A stretch of DNA of 64,000 bases, taken from an uncultured Saprospiraceae bacterium. Its GTDB lineage: Bacteria; Bacteroidota; Bacteroidia; Chitinophagales; Saprospiraceae. The notes below the pieces were generated by a model that was not told where the DNA came from, made no database searches, and saw only the letters and a list, made by a program, of their open reading frames with translations. The DNA is taken from positions 179,531 through 243,530 of the forward strand of contig CALDGQ010000017.1 in NCBI GenBank assembly GCA_937941765.1, read 5' to 3'. The first letter of the stretch is position 1. Each line of letters starts with the position of its first letter. Below, piece after piece: positions 1-8,712 of the stretch. The position numbers and the translations under genes are program-made.

Positions 1-269
1 ATTGCCAATCCACAAAAGATGATAAGTTCTTTGATATTAAAATTCATTACAGATTATTTTATTGGATTTATTAAACGTTAAAAATAAGTAATTATTCTGA
101 GTCGTATGTTTAGGAAAACATAAAACTACCTCCCTTTTTTCAAAAGTAATTGGCTGTGTGGCATAAAAAAAGCCGCTACAATTCGAATGTTTCAGCCCTC
201 TTTATAAATTGAATGTCAGTTCTTTTTAAACAAAAATGTAATCTTACTACAAGTCATGCGGGAATTTCC

Positions 270-1217
270 CTAGGGAAATAATTCATTTGAATTGACTAAA
301 ATGTTATTTAGTAAGACTTCGAATCTTTGCAATTGTTCTTTTGTCAATTCTTTTTTTGCCTCCTCGAAAAAAGATAGATATGTTGTATCAAAAGCAATAG
401 GTTGAGTATCTGTCAATAAATCAACGAGATGATATTTTTCTCTAATTGCTGCTATTTTATCTAATTGTTGATCATCCAAGTTGATACTTTTCAATAGACT
501 TAGAGGGCTTGACTGAATCAATTCAAGTAATTTTTTGGGACTCAATTTTACATGCTCATCTTTGCTTTTAAGAACACCTCCTTTTAAAATAAGAGTTGGA
601 TCAACTTGGGGACTTTTCTCAATGACAACTACTGAATCATAAAAATGAATTCCAAAAGTTGAATCTGTAAAAGTTGTGTTCTTTAGTCCATTTGTAAGAA
701 TAGTTTGGCGGAACAATTCGTCTATTTTGTCCTTCATCATTTCGATAAAAGTTCCTTCTTTTTTTCTTCCCCCTCCATATTTTACCATATAACTTGATGA
801 ACAATCTTCACATATATATATGGCTTCCGATTTCAAGGCTGGATATTTTTCGAAAGTCAAGATTTGTTGTTGCATCGTATGTCCTCCATCATCAATGATA
901 ATATCTATGGGTGGTAATTGTTGGATTAAGTCATCTAAGAATTGTTCATTTCCTTGATCACCAATGAAAATTTTGATTCTATCTTCCTCAAAAATTTTAC
1001 ATTCTGGTAAAATGTCAACCCCAAAAATTTGGGAGTCCTCATGGAAATACGCTTTCCATAATTGTAGAGAACCACCTTTAAACACACCTATTTCTAAAAT
1101 ATTGATCGGTTTTGATCTGAAAGAATTGAAGTATCTTTCATAAATTTTAATGTAGTGCGTTACTTTAAAAAAGGGTCTATCTTTATGCGCTTTAATTAGT
1201 GTCAATAAATCTTTCAT
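270..1217 (-). CDS. class I SAM-dependent methyltransferase-like protein
   Basis: A 315-residue cytoplasmic protein without signal peptide or membrane segment. The N-terminal half carries a Rossmann methyltransferase pattern: the SAM-binding loop ILEIGVFKGGSL at about residues 40-51, the acidic end of strand 2 (GVDILPEC), then GDQGNEQF and the IIIDDGGHTMQQQ block near residues 107-119. These blocks resemble the family that includes macrocin O-methyltransferases and cephalosporin-hydroxylase-like proteins acting on sugars or secondary metabolites. The C-terminal ~130 residues are not recognised. The substrate is unknown. It stands alone, and the intergenic DNA on both sides has no other gene. 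The fold is fairly certain; the reaction is inferred. Confidence 0.75.
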   Translation of the reverse strand: MKDLLTLIKAHKDRPFFKVTHYIKIYERYFNSFRSKPINILEIGVFKGGSLQLWKAYFHEDSQIFGVDILPECKIFEEDRIKIFIGDQGNEQFLDDLIQQLPPIDIIIDDGGHTMQQQILTFEKYPALKSEAIYICEDCSSSYMVKYGGGRKKEGTFIEMMKDKIDELFRQTILTNGLKNTTFTDSTFGIHFYDSVVVIEKSPQVDPTLILKGGVLKSKDEHVKLSPKKLLELIQSSPLSLLKSINLDDQQLDKIAAIREKYHLVDLLTDTQPIAFDTTYLSFFEEAKKELTKEQLQRFEVLLNNILVNSNELFP

Positions 1218-1322
1218 TCTTCAATAGTTCATATGGATATAATGGATGATAAGATACTTTTATAAATTGATATTCGTAAGGTATTCGGATATAAGTCCAT
1301 ATTCAAATTTGAAGGCAACCAT

Positions 1323-1362
1323 AAAAAAAGAGGCAGCAACCATTTAATGTTACTGCCTCTTC
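1323..1362 (-). terminator. intrinsic terminator of the modular secreted protein
   Basis: The inverted arms AGAGGCAGCAAC and GTTACTGCCTCT lie about 40 bp beyond the stop codon at 1406. On the minus strand the stem is followed by seven T residues. This marks the end of the transcript of the minus-strand gene above it. Confidence 0.8.
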
Positions 1363-1405
1363 TATTTGCCATTAATTATAGAATGGCGACTATCTCAAGA
1401 ATATT

Positions 1406-4400
1406 CTACAATCGCTGCTTCACAAATCTAGTCTGTGAAGTTTTCATATTATTTCCTTGAATATTGATCATGTACATTCCTCCTTTCAAATCATTGATCG
1501 GAAGTGTAATCACGTTCAATCCAGATTCCATTTCCATTGGAATAGATCTTACCGCACGCCCACTTAAATCGTAAATTTCAAGAACGATATCTTTGTTCAA
1601 GTTACTCAAGATTTTAAGGTTTACTTCATCCGAAGCAGGGTTTGGAAAGACACTTGTAATCTTTACAACATCACTTTCTGTTACTGCATTGAACGATTGA
1701 ATTGCGTCTTCTACTGGCATATTTGCCGTCACTATTAAAGTGTTAGAAGCTACGTTTCCAATTCCACCGCCATTGTATGAAACATTAGCTGGAATGTAAA
1801 TAGAAACAGGTCCTGGATCATTTGAAGTTACTGTGAAGCTATAGCTCGCACCTGAACCCGCTGGGTTAGATTTGATACCATTTGTTACTTGTACTTCTGC
1901 TAATGTCAAGTCTGTAACTGGCATGTCAAAGTTGATGAAAACATCAAATGATTGATTCGCCTGAACTTGACTTACTGAAGCTGTCAATGTTGGTACCGGC
2001 GCATTACCAGTTTGACATGGCGCACACGGTCCACCACAATCAACTCCAGTTTCGCCTTGATTCTGAATGCCATCTGTACAGGTTGCAGTGGCTCCACCAC
2101 CAATTGTTACAGGAATCCATTCGTCACAATCTGCAGATTGAACACTTAAGAAATAAGTCGCTCCAGCAACTAATCCTGATACTGTCTCAGTTGATCCACA
2201 TGGTGATCCAGTCCAAGGATTACATCCCCAAACTTCATCTACATTGGCATCAAATAATTTTGTATTTGCATCAGCAGTTAAACCTGTAATAGTCACGCCA
2301 CCACTTGTTGCAGTAACACTAACATTACATCCGCCACCACTACATGGAGCACATGGTCCGCCACAATCAATTCCGGTTTCTCCTTGATTCTGAATGCCAT
2401 CATTACATGAAGCAGTCTGACATGGTGCACATGGTCCACCACAGTCAACTCCAGTCTCCCCTTGATTCTGAATGCCATCTGTACAAGTAGCAGTATTTCC
2501 ATCACCATTTATAACAATAGAAATCCATTCGTCACAATCAGCTGATTGAACACTTAAGAAGTAAATTGCTCCAACTGTTAAGCCAGAAACAGATTCAGTT
2601 GATCCACATGGTGATCCAGTCCAAGGATTACATCCCCAAACTTCATCTACACTTACATCAAATAATTTTGCATTGGCATCAGCAGCTAATCCTGTAATGG
2701 TTACACCTCCATTTGATGAAGTGATCGCAACATTACACTGACCAGTTGGACATGGTGCGCATGGTCCACCACAATCAACACCCGTCTCCCCTTGATTCTG
2801 AATGCCATCTGTACAAGAAGGTTCTGTAGGACACGGTGCACATGGTCCACCGCAATCAATTCCTGTCTCTCCTTGATTCTGAATGCCATCTGTACAAGAG
2901 GCAGCAGTTCCACCTGGTGTTACTGGAATCCAAAGATCTCCACAAGCAGCAGAAGAAACTGAGAAGAAGTAAGTTGTTCCAGCAGTCAAGCCAGATACCA
3001 CTTCATTACCTGTACATGGTGTACCATTCCAAGGATTACATCCCCAAGCTTCTGTAAAACTTGCTGTAAATAATTTCGCATTTTCGTTTCCAGTTAATCC
3101 AGTAATAATTACATCACCATTCGATGTCGTCACCTCAATATTACATTCAGTTGAACATGGCGCACATGGTCCACCACAATCAACTCCTGTCTCTCCTTGA
3201 TTTTGAATGCCATCTGTACATGATGGTTCTGTAGGACAAGGTGCACATGGTCCACCACAGTCAATACCTGTCTCTCCTTGATTTTGAATGCCATCATTAC
3301 AAGAGGCTACTGTACCTCCAGAATTTACGGTAACATTCACATTACAAGTTTCAATGTTTCCACAATCATCTGTTGCCTGGAAAGTCACTTGAGCAGTTCC
3401 AATCGGAAATGGAGAACCACTTCCCAAGATTGAAGTTGTAGTAACTGCAGCTCCGCCTGTAGCACAAGTTGTCGCTGCAGTTGCATTTGGAATGTTTACA
3501 ATCATGCTTGTCGCACCTGCAGGAGCATCTACAGTAATGTCAGCAGGACAATTCAATGAAATAAATGGTACCACTACATCCGATCCTCTCAAAAAGATAG
3601 GTGTTGCATTTAATTGAATTCCAGTAGATGCAGTCGTTGATGTTTGATTATTTAGGATATAATCCCAATTGTATTGAGTCATTGAACCTAATCCGAAAGA
3701 ACCAGGGAATGAATAAGTTGCACTTGCATTTTCTGATTGGTCAATTGTTGTAACTGCCCATAATGCATACGTGTAATCTCCGTTAGGATTTACAAAAGCA
3801 GCACCGTTTACACCAGCAGGCATATTCATCTGAGCAGTACGAGCTGCATCATAATCCGAACCAAAAATCATTTCTGAAGTAGTACTATATGAAATTCCAG
3901 ATTGTGTAATTACAGTTTGAGAATATTCAGCAGTTCCTTCGATTTTTTCAAAAAGTCCCATGTTGTCAAATTCGTCATCTGCTTGACTTGATAATTCTCT
4001 TTCAGCTAATTTCCAAACGTGAACTTGAGTTAATCCCATTTTTGCAGCAGTAACCAATGCTTTTGACATATAGTTACGTTGTGCTAGTTCACCTCCTAAA
4101 TATTCCCAACCATCTGGGTGGAAGTATCCACTTTCACTTGGTAAATTTAACTCAGTACATATCCATTCTTTTGCTGGATAAGTTGTTCCATCATAACCGT
4201 AGTTTGACAATACTTCTTGACGCAATGCTTGTTTTTTCAACAATCCATTTGCAGCTCCATCTGAGTGACGTTCGAAAACTAACTCAAAAGTAGGTGGTTC
4301 ACGGTATCCAGTACTTCCATCAAAGTGAGGGTAAGCATGGAATCCCATTACATCAAAATAAGCTCCACCACCAAAAGGATATTCGGGTGTTACTGATCCG

Positions 4401-5194
4401 TCAACTGGGTTATCTGTATTTCTCAAAATTGCATCCAAGAAACTTTCATATCCAACACCAGCTAACACTACATATGCCTCTGGATCAACAGTCTTGATTA
4501 CATCGTATGCCACACGCAATGTTCTAACGAAATATTCGATTGGTGCTTTTAATTTATATTGACATGGTTCTGGATCATTGTCCCACCAGTTACCAAATGG
4601 ATCACCTGGTGGTCTCCATCCAACACCAGCGAAATCTAAACCTGGCTCATTCCAAATTTCGTAGAAAGTAATGTGGTCTCCAAAATTATTAGCTAACTCC
4701 CAAGTATAGGCAGCCATTTTGTTGTCATCATTATATGGTGTACCGTTGGCACCACCATCCCAAATTGGTAAATGAAGACCTTCAAATAAATTGGAACCTG
4801 GTAATGGTTGAGTTACTCCATTTTCATCTACATAAGTATCTGTAGTACAAAAATCGGTGTAATCTCTCCAGTCTTCTCTTGGATCTCCAAGAATAACAGT
4901 CAAGTCTTCTTGACCATTGGCTTGATAATAATCATAGATAGGATCCCAAAGCGGCAACCCATAAAAACTAGTGATATTATCTGGTAAACTTGTACGTAAT
5001 ACTCTGACATTTGCTGATTCAGCAAGATCAGAAACTCCGAAATCAGTCCATGGTGGTTCGTATCCTGGATTTACTCCTGGGCGGAATAAACCATCATATG
5101 GTACAACCACATCATTTGCTGTAAAGTTGACTTGCGCATTTGTCGAAACAAAAGAAGCTAAAGTCAAAAGAAATAGAATGTATTTCTTAAGCAT
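1406..5194 (-). CDS. multidomain secreted glycoside-hydrolase-like protein with T9SS sorting domain
   Basis: A 1262-residue exported protein. The start at 5194 is chosen because MLKKYILFLLTLASFVSTNAQ is a clean signal peptide; the longer open frame to 5251 adds a non-signal leader. Residues ~25-520 look like a (beta/alpha)8 glycosidase of GH39 or a related clan-A type: YEIWNEPG supplies a candidate acid/base Glu183 and ICTELNLPSE a candidate nucleophile Glu348, with GFHAYPHF between them. Then come a HYR domain (~545-621), seven Cys-rich DGIQNQGETG.DCGGPCAPC units interleaved with three ~85-residue beta-sandwich modules (~626-1061), a bacterial Ig-like domain (~1065-1150), and a Por secretion C-terminal domain with FPNPASDEV near 1180. 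It should be surface-attached or released by T9SS. Substrate and activity are not established. Confidence 0.85.
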   Translation of the reverse strand: MLKKYILFLLTLASFVSTNAQVNFTANDVVVPYDGLFRPGVNPGYEPPWTDFGVSDLAESANVRVLRTSLPDNITSFYGLPLWDPIYDYYQANGQEDLTVILGDPREDWRDYTDFCTTDTYVDENGVTQPLPGSNLFEGLHLPIWDGGANGTPYNDDNKMAAYTWELANNFGDHITFYEIWNEPGLDFAGVGWRPPGDPFGNWWDNDPEPCQYKLKAPIEYFVRTLRVAYDVIKTVDPEAYVVLAGVGYESFLDAILRNTDNPVDGSVTPEYPFGGGAYFDVMGFHAYPHFDGSTGYREPPTFELVFERHSDGAANGLLKKQALRQEVLSNYGYDGTTYPAKEWICTELNLPSESGYFHPDGWEYLGGELAQRNYMSKALVTAAKMGLTQVHVWKLAERELSSQADDEFDNMGLFEKIEGTAEYSQTVITQSGISYSTTSEMIFGSDYDAARTAQMNMPAGVNGAAFVNPNGDYTYALWAVTTIDQSENASATYSFPGSFGLGSMTQYNWDYILNNQTSTTASTGIQLNATPIFLRGSDVVVPFISLNCPADITVDAPAGATSMIVNIPNATAATTCATGGAAVTTTSILGSGSPFPIGTAQVTFQATDDCGNIETCNVNVTVNSGGTVASCNDGIQNQGETGIDCGGPCAPCPTEPSCTDGIQNQGETGVDCGGPCAPCSTECNIEVTTSNGDVIITGLTGNENAKLFTASFTEAWGCNPWNGTPCTGNEVVSGLTAGTTYFFSVSSAACGDLWIPVTPGGTAASCTDGIQNQGETGIDCGGPCAPCPTEPSCTDGIQNQGETGVDCGGPCAPCPTGQCNVAITSSNGGVTITGLAADANAKLFDVSVDEVWGCNPWTGSPCGSTESVSGLTVGAIYFLSVQSADCDEWISIVINGDGNTATCTDGIQNQGETGVDCGGPCAPCQTASCNDGIQNQGETGIDCGGPCAPCSGGGCNVSVTATSGGVTITGLTADANTKLFDANVDEVWGCNPWTGSPCGSTETVSGLVAGATYFLSVQSADCDEWIPVTIGGGATATCTDGIQNQGETGVDCGGPCAPCQTGNAPVPTLTASVSQVQANQSFDVFINFDMPVTDLTLAEVQVTNGIKSNPAGSGASYSFTVTSNDPGPVSIYIPANVSYNGGGIGNVASNTLIVTANMPVEDAIQSFNAVTESDVVKITSVFPNPASDEVNLKILSNLNKDIVLEIYDLSGRAVRSIPMEMESGLNVITLPINDLKGGMYMINIQGNNMKTSQTRFVKQRL
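2010..3315 (-). repeat. seven-copy Cys-rich coding repeat with three interspersed modules
   Basis: Seven near-identical ~66-bp segments encode [ST]C[TN]DGIQNQGETG[IV]DCGGPCAPC. They are arranged as pair-module-pair-module-pair-module-single. The three intervening modules share WGCNPW and an [FL]SVQSADC-like strand and are themselves paralogous. Near-identity at DNA level suggests recent expansion or gene conversion. Each unit has four cysteines, probably forming disulphides in the exported protein. Confidence 0.9.
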
Positions 5195-5784
5195 AGTTAA
5201 ATGTTTTTTGATTTTAAGAAAATAGTGTTTTAATATATAGAGCGTCCACACTTAATATCTAAATACTAAGGATGGTAACTTTCTTATTGAACATGTTGGC
5301 TAGAAATGGCTTTGGGACAAACTATTTTTAGATGAATGGGCTATCACCTTTTAGATAAATAAATGCAACAAAAGTCACGCCAACACGTAGTTGTTTTTTA
5401 AAATAACATATTCAGGGTAGAGACTACTTGAAAGGGCGCAAATAGATTAGTATCAAATATACAAAATTCGATGGATTCATCGCAAAATAAAAGTTTTAGG
5501 CCGCTATTTTAACTTTAATTAATCGCCAAAATCCAATTTTAAAGTGATTTTTCTAGTGAAAAAGCATCTTTTGTATTTGGTATTTGAAATTTTAGAAAAA
5601 AATCTCAAGGCTATAACAATATCCTTTATTATTTATAAAAATTATTACCTTAACGTTTTGAAGGCACCTTAATTATTAAAAAGAGGCCATTCCTAGTAAA
5701 ATAGGCGGCACCCAGCCACTATGAAAATCTCTTAGAGTAGAATCAAAAAGAGATGATGAGCAATTGAGTATTCAATTGCTCTTT
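5195..5784. other. 590-bp intergenic region, no gene seen
   Basis: AT-rich sequence between two minus-strand genes. The only structure I can support is the hairpin at 5758-5781. The promoter of the downstream secreted-protein gene should lie here, but I find no convincing TAnnTTTG box with a partner. Confidence 0.5.
5746..5781 (-). terminator. hairpin after the FAD/Fe-S dehydrogenase gene
   Basis: A perfect stem GAGCAATTGA/TCAATTGCTC (5758-5781) begins 4 bp beyond the stop codon at 5785. On the minus strand a run of T residues follows after about seven bases. The weak spacing to the T run lowers confidence. Confidence 0.5.
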
Positions 5785-8712
5785 TTATATCAATGCATCA
5801 TATAGAATTTCCACAGGATGTTGAGCACTTTTGTTGGTACCATCTTTTATCTGCTGTCGACAACTGGTGCCTGATGTTGCAATGATTGTTTGTTCCGAAG
5901 TTTTGGAAACAGCAGGAAATAATATCTCCGCTCCTATTTTCATACTGATTTCATAATGTTCCTTTTCATAACCAAATGAACCCGCCATTCCGCAACAACC
6001 AGAAGGGATTAGTTCTACATGATAATTTTCAGGAATACTCAACACTGCTATTGCATGCTCAATATTTGAAAGTGCTTTTTGGTGACAATGTCCATGTAAC
6101 AACACCACTCGTTCTTCATCAATAAAGGCAGCAGGTTTTATTTTTTCTTTTTGGATTTCATTATATAGAAATTCCTCAATCAAAAATGTATTGTTAGCAA
6201 TTTTAGTGGCCGCATCTATATCGCGCTCATCAGTAAGACGTAAATATTCATCTCGGAAAGTCAGAATCGTAGAAGGCTCGATACCTATCAGTGGTGTTTT
6301 CTCATTAATGACTTTTTGTAATAATTCAATATTTTGATTGGCTAGTTGTTTTGCTTCATCAATTAGCCCTTTCGAAATTGCCGCCCTCCCAGATGCTACA
6401 TGTTTTGGCACTTGGACATCATATCCTAAGTGCAGTAACAATTTAATCGCCTTTTTTCCAATTTCAACATCTAGGTGGTTTGAAAATTCATCACAGAACA
6501 AATAAACGGTTCCTTTCGAAGCTCCATTAATTGGCAAGCGTTTCTTATTTCTTTTAAACCATCTTTTGAGTGAGGTCTTTTGAATTTTTGGAAAACTTCG
6601 TTGCTGAGCCAACCCATATTTCTTTTGGATAAATTTTCCATAAGGAGTTTTACTCAACAACATATTTGCAATTCTAGGAAAATACTGCGCTTTTTGATAA
6701 GCAAGGTGAGACATTCCAAAAAACTTAGCTCGAGCTGGGACTTTCGTTTCTTTATATTTCTGATATTGATATTCTGCCTTCAAAGTGGCCATGTCTACAT
6801 TCGATGGACATTCGGACAAACATCCTTTACACGATAAACACAAATCCATCACTTCCTCCAATTCTTTTTGTTGAAATGGATTGGTTAAATTTTTGGGTCT
6901 GCTTAAAAATTCTCTAAGCACATTGGCACGCCCTCGAGTTGAATCTTTCTCATCAAAAGTAATTCGATAACTAGGACACATGGTTCCTCCGGAAAAATTC
7001 AATTTCCGACAATCACCAGAACCAGAGCAATTTTCAGCAGCATTCAAAAATCCACCTTCTTTATTGAAATTAAAAATGGTATTAATCTGTGCTGCATTTT
7101 GAATTCCCTCATAACGAAGTTGCTCTGTCATCGGTTTTGGATCAACGATTTTACCTGGATTGAAAATATTGGTAGGATCCCAAAGTGTTTTAATTTCTTT
7201 AAATAGGTTGTAGTTATTTTCTCCAACTTGCATTTCCAAAAATGGTGCTCGTAATCTACCATCACCATGTTCTCCACTTAATGAACCCCGATATTTTTTA
7301 ACCAATTTTGCTGTTTCCGTACTGATCTTTTCAAATAGCTCAATTCCGTTTTCCGTTTTCAAATTTAGCTTTGGACGTAGATGTAATTCTCCTGCGCCAG
7401 CATGTGCATAATAAATGGTTTCTTGTCCATAACCTTTCATCATCTCGGAGAACTCTTGGATGTAATCTGGTAAGTCTTCAATAGCTACTGCTGTATCTTC
7501 AATACATGTCACTGCTTTTTCATCTCCCGGAATATTTGACAACAAACCCAATCCTGCTTTTCTCAAATTCCAAACTCTTTGAGTCATGGGCATCTCAATA
7601 ATAGGATAAGCATAACCATGACCATTTTTTTGAAATGAAGTGATGACCCCATTTATCTTGTGTTTTAAATCTTCATTTGTTTTTCCACGAAATTCTAAAA
7701 TCAAAACAGCTTCCGGATCTCCTTCTAAAAAGAAGCGATCTTGATTATACTGTATATGCACTTTGGTGCAGTCCAAAATTTTCTTGTCCATCAACTCACA
7801 TCCAGTTGGACTGAATTTCATAGCATCGACAACAGATTCAAGTGCTTTTCGTACAGATTCAAAATGAACTGCAACAATCATTTCAATAGGATCTGGTAAA
7901 GGGACTATGTTTAGTTTGACCGCAGTTGTAAATGCCAAGGTGCCTTCCGAACCTGTCAATAGTTTGCACATATTAAATTCACCGCCATCTTCATTGAATG
8001 GATTTAATTCTGCTAACGCATCTAATGCATAACCTGTGTTGCGTCTAGTGACCATCTTTTTCGGAAATGAATTTGCAATGGATCTTTTGTTTTTGGGGTT
8101 GTTGAGAATTTCATCTATTTGTTTGTAAAATTTAGATTCATAAGTATTATCTGATAACTTTTCGTGAAACTCAACAGGATTTAATGGTTTGAAAAGAGCC
8201 GTAGAACCATCTGCCAAAACAGCTTCAATTTCCAAGACATGATCTCTTGTCGAACCATATACAATTGAACTTGAGCCACAAGAATTATTCCCCACCATTC
8301 CACCAATCATGCATCGGTTTGCAGTTGAAGTGTTGGGTCCAAAAAACAATCCGCTTTCTTTTAGTTGATGATTCAATTCATCTTGGATAACACCGGGTTG
8401 TACTTTAACCCATCTTTCTTCAACGTTTATTTCAATGATCTGATTAAGGTGCTTGGAGATATCTACAACGATTCCATTCCCTACAACTTGACCCGCCAGT
8501 GAAGTACCAGCAGCACGTGGTATGATTGACACTTTATTTTTGAAAGCGAAATTGATAAGTTTAATAATATCGGCTGTATCCTTTGGAAAAGCAACTGCTA
8601 TAGGCAATTCTCGATACGCGGATGCATCCACAGAATAGAGTGCTTTGATGAGATCATCAAAAAGCAATTCACCAGTGAGTTCTTTAGAAAGTGTTTGGAG
8701 TAATTGCTCCAT
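5785..8712 (-). CDS. YdiJ/D-2-hydroxyglutarate-dehydrogenase-like FAD and Fe-S oxidoreductase
   Basis: A 975-residue fused oxidoreductase. The N-terminal half is an FAD_binding_4 plus FAD-oxidase C domain: AFPKDTADI, PRAAGTSLAGQ near residue 65, IGGMVGNNSCGSSS near 135, and a closing GEHGDGRLRAPF. The C-terminal half is GlpC-like: the cysteine cluster CSGSGDCRKLNF...MCPSYR, then CLSCKGCLSECPSNVD, then CCG-type segments GHCHQKAL and SGCCGMAGSFG. This order and length match YdiJ, which oxidises D-2-hydroxyglutarate in several bacteria; D-lactate or glycolate are alternatives. It starts immediately after the stop codon of the fusion gene upstream, so the two are probably cotranscribed. Confidence 0.85.
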   Translation of the reverse strand: MEQLLQTLSKELTGELLFDDLIKALYSVDASAYRELPIAVAFPKDTADIIKLINFAFKNKVSIIPRAAGTSLAGQVVGNGIVVDISKHLNQIIEINVEERWVKVQPGVIQDELNHQLKESGLFFGPNTSTANRCMIGGMVGNNSCGSSSIVYGSTRDHVLEIEAVLADGSTALFKPLNPVEFHEKLSDNTYESKFYKQIDEILNNPKNKRSIANSFPKKMVTRRNTGYALDALAELNPFNEDGGEFNMCKLLTGSEGTLAFTTAVKLNIVPLPDPIEMIVAVHFESVRKALESVVDAMKFSPTGCELMDKKILDCTKVHIQYNQDRFFLEGDPEAVLILEFRGKTNEDLKHKINGVITSFQKNGHGYAYPIIEMPMTQRVWNLRKAGLGLLSNIPGDEKAVTCIEDTAVAIEDLPDYIQEFSEMMKGYGQETIYYAHAGAGELHLRPKLNLKTENGIELFEKISTETAKLVKKYRGSLSGEHGDGRLRAPFLEMQVGENNYNLFKEIKTLWDPTNIFNPGKIVDPKPMTEQLRYEGIQNAAQINTIFNFNKEGGFLNAAENCSGSGDCRKLNFSGGTMCPSYRITFDEKDSTRGRANVLREFLSRPKNLTNPFQQKELEEVMDLCLSCKGCLSECPSNVDMATLKAEYQYQKYKETKVPARAKFFGMSHLAYQKAQYFPRIANMLLSKTPYGKFIQKKYGLAQQRSFPKIQKTSLKRWFKRNKKRLPINGASKGTVYLFCDEFSNHLDVEIGKKAIKLLLHLGYDVQVPKHVASGRAAISKGLIDEAKQLANQNIELLQKVINEKTPLIGIEPSTILTFRDEYLRLTDERDIDAATKIANNTFLIEEFLYNEIQKEKIKPAAFIDEERVVLLHGHCHQKALSNIEHAIAVLSIPENYHVELIPSGCCGMAGSFGYEKEHYEISMKIGAEILFPAVSKTSEQTIIATSGTSCRQQIKDGTNKSAQHPVEILYDALI

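Noticed and set aside
1948..3057. Open frames opposite the Cys-rich array
   Set aside because: They are repeated shadows of the real minus-strand coding repeat.
2010..3315. CRISPR-like appearance of regularly spaced repeats
   Set aside because: The repeats are in frame within one long coding sequence and encode a conserved Cys-rich peptide.
5195..5251. Upstream extension of the modular secreted protein (start at 5251)
   Set aside because: It adds 19 non-signal residues before a complete signal peptide that starts at 5194.
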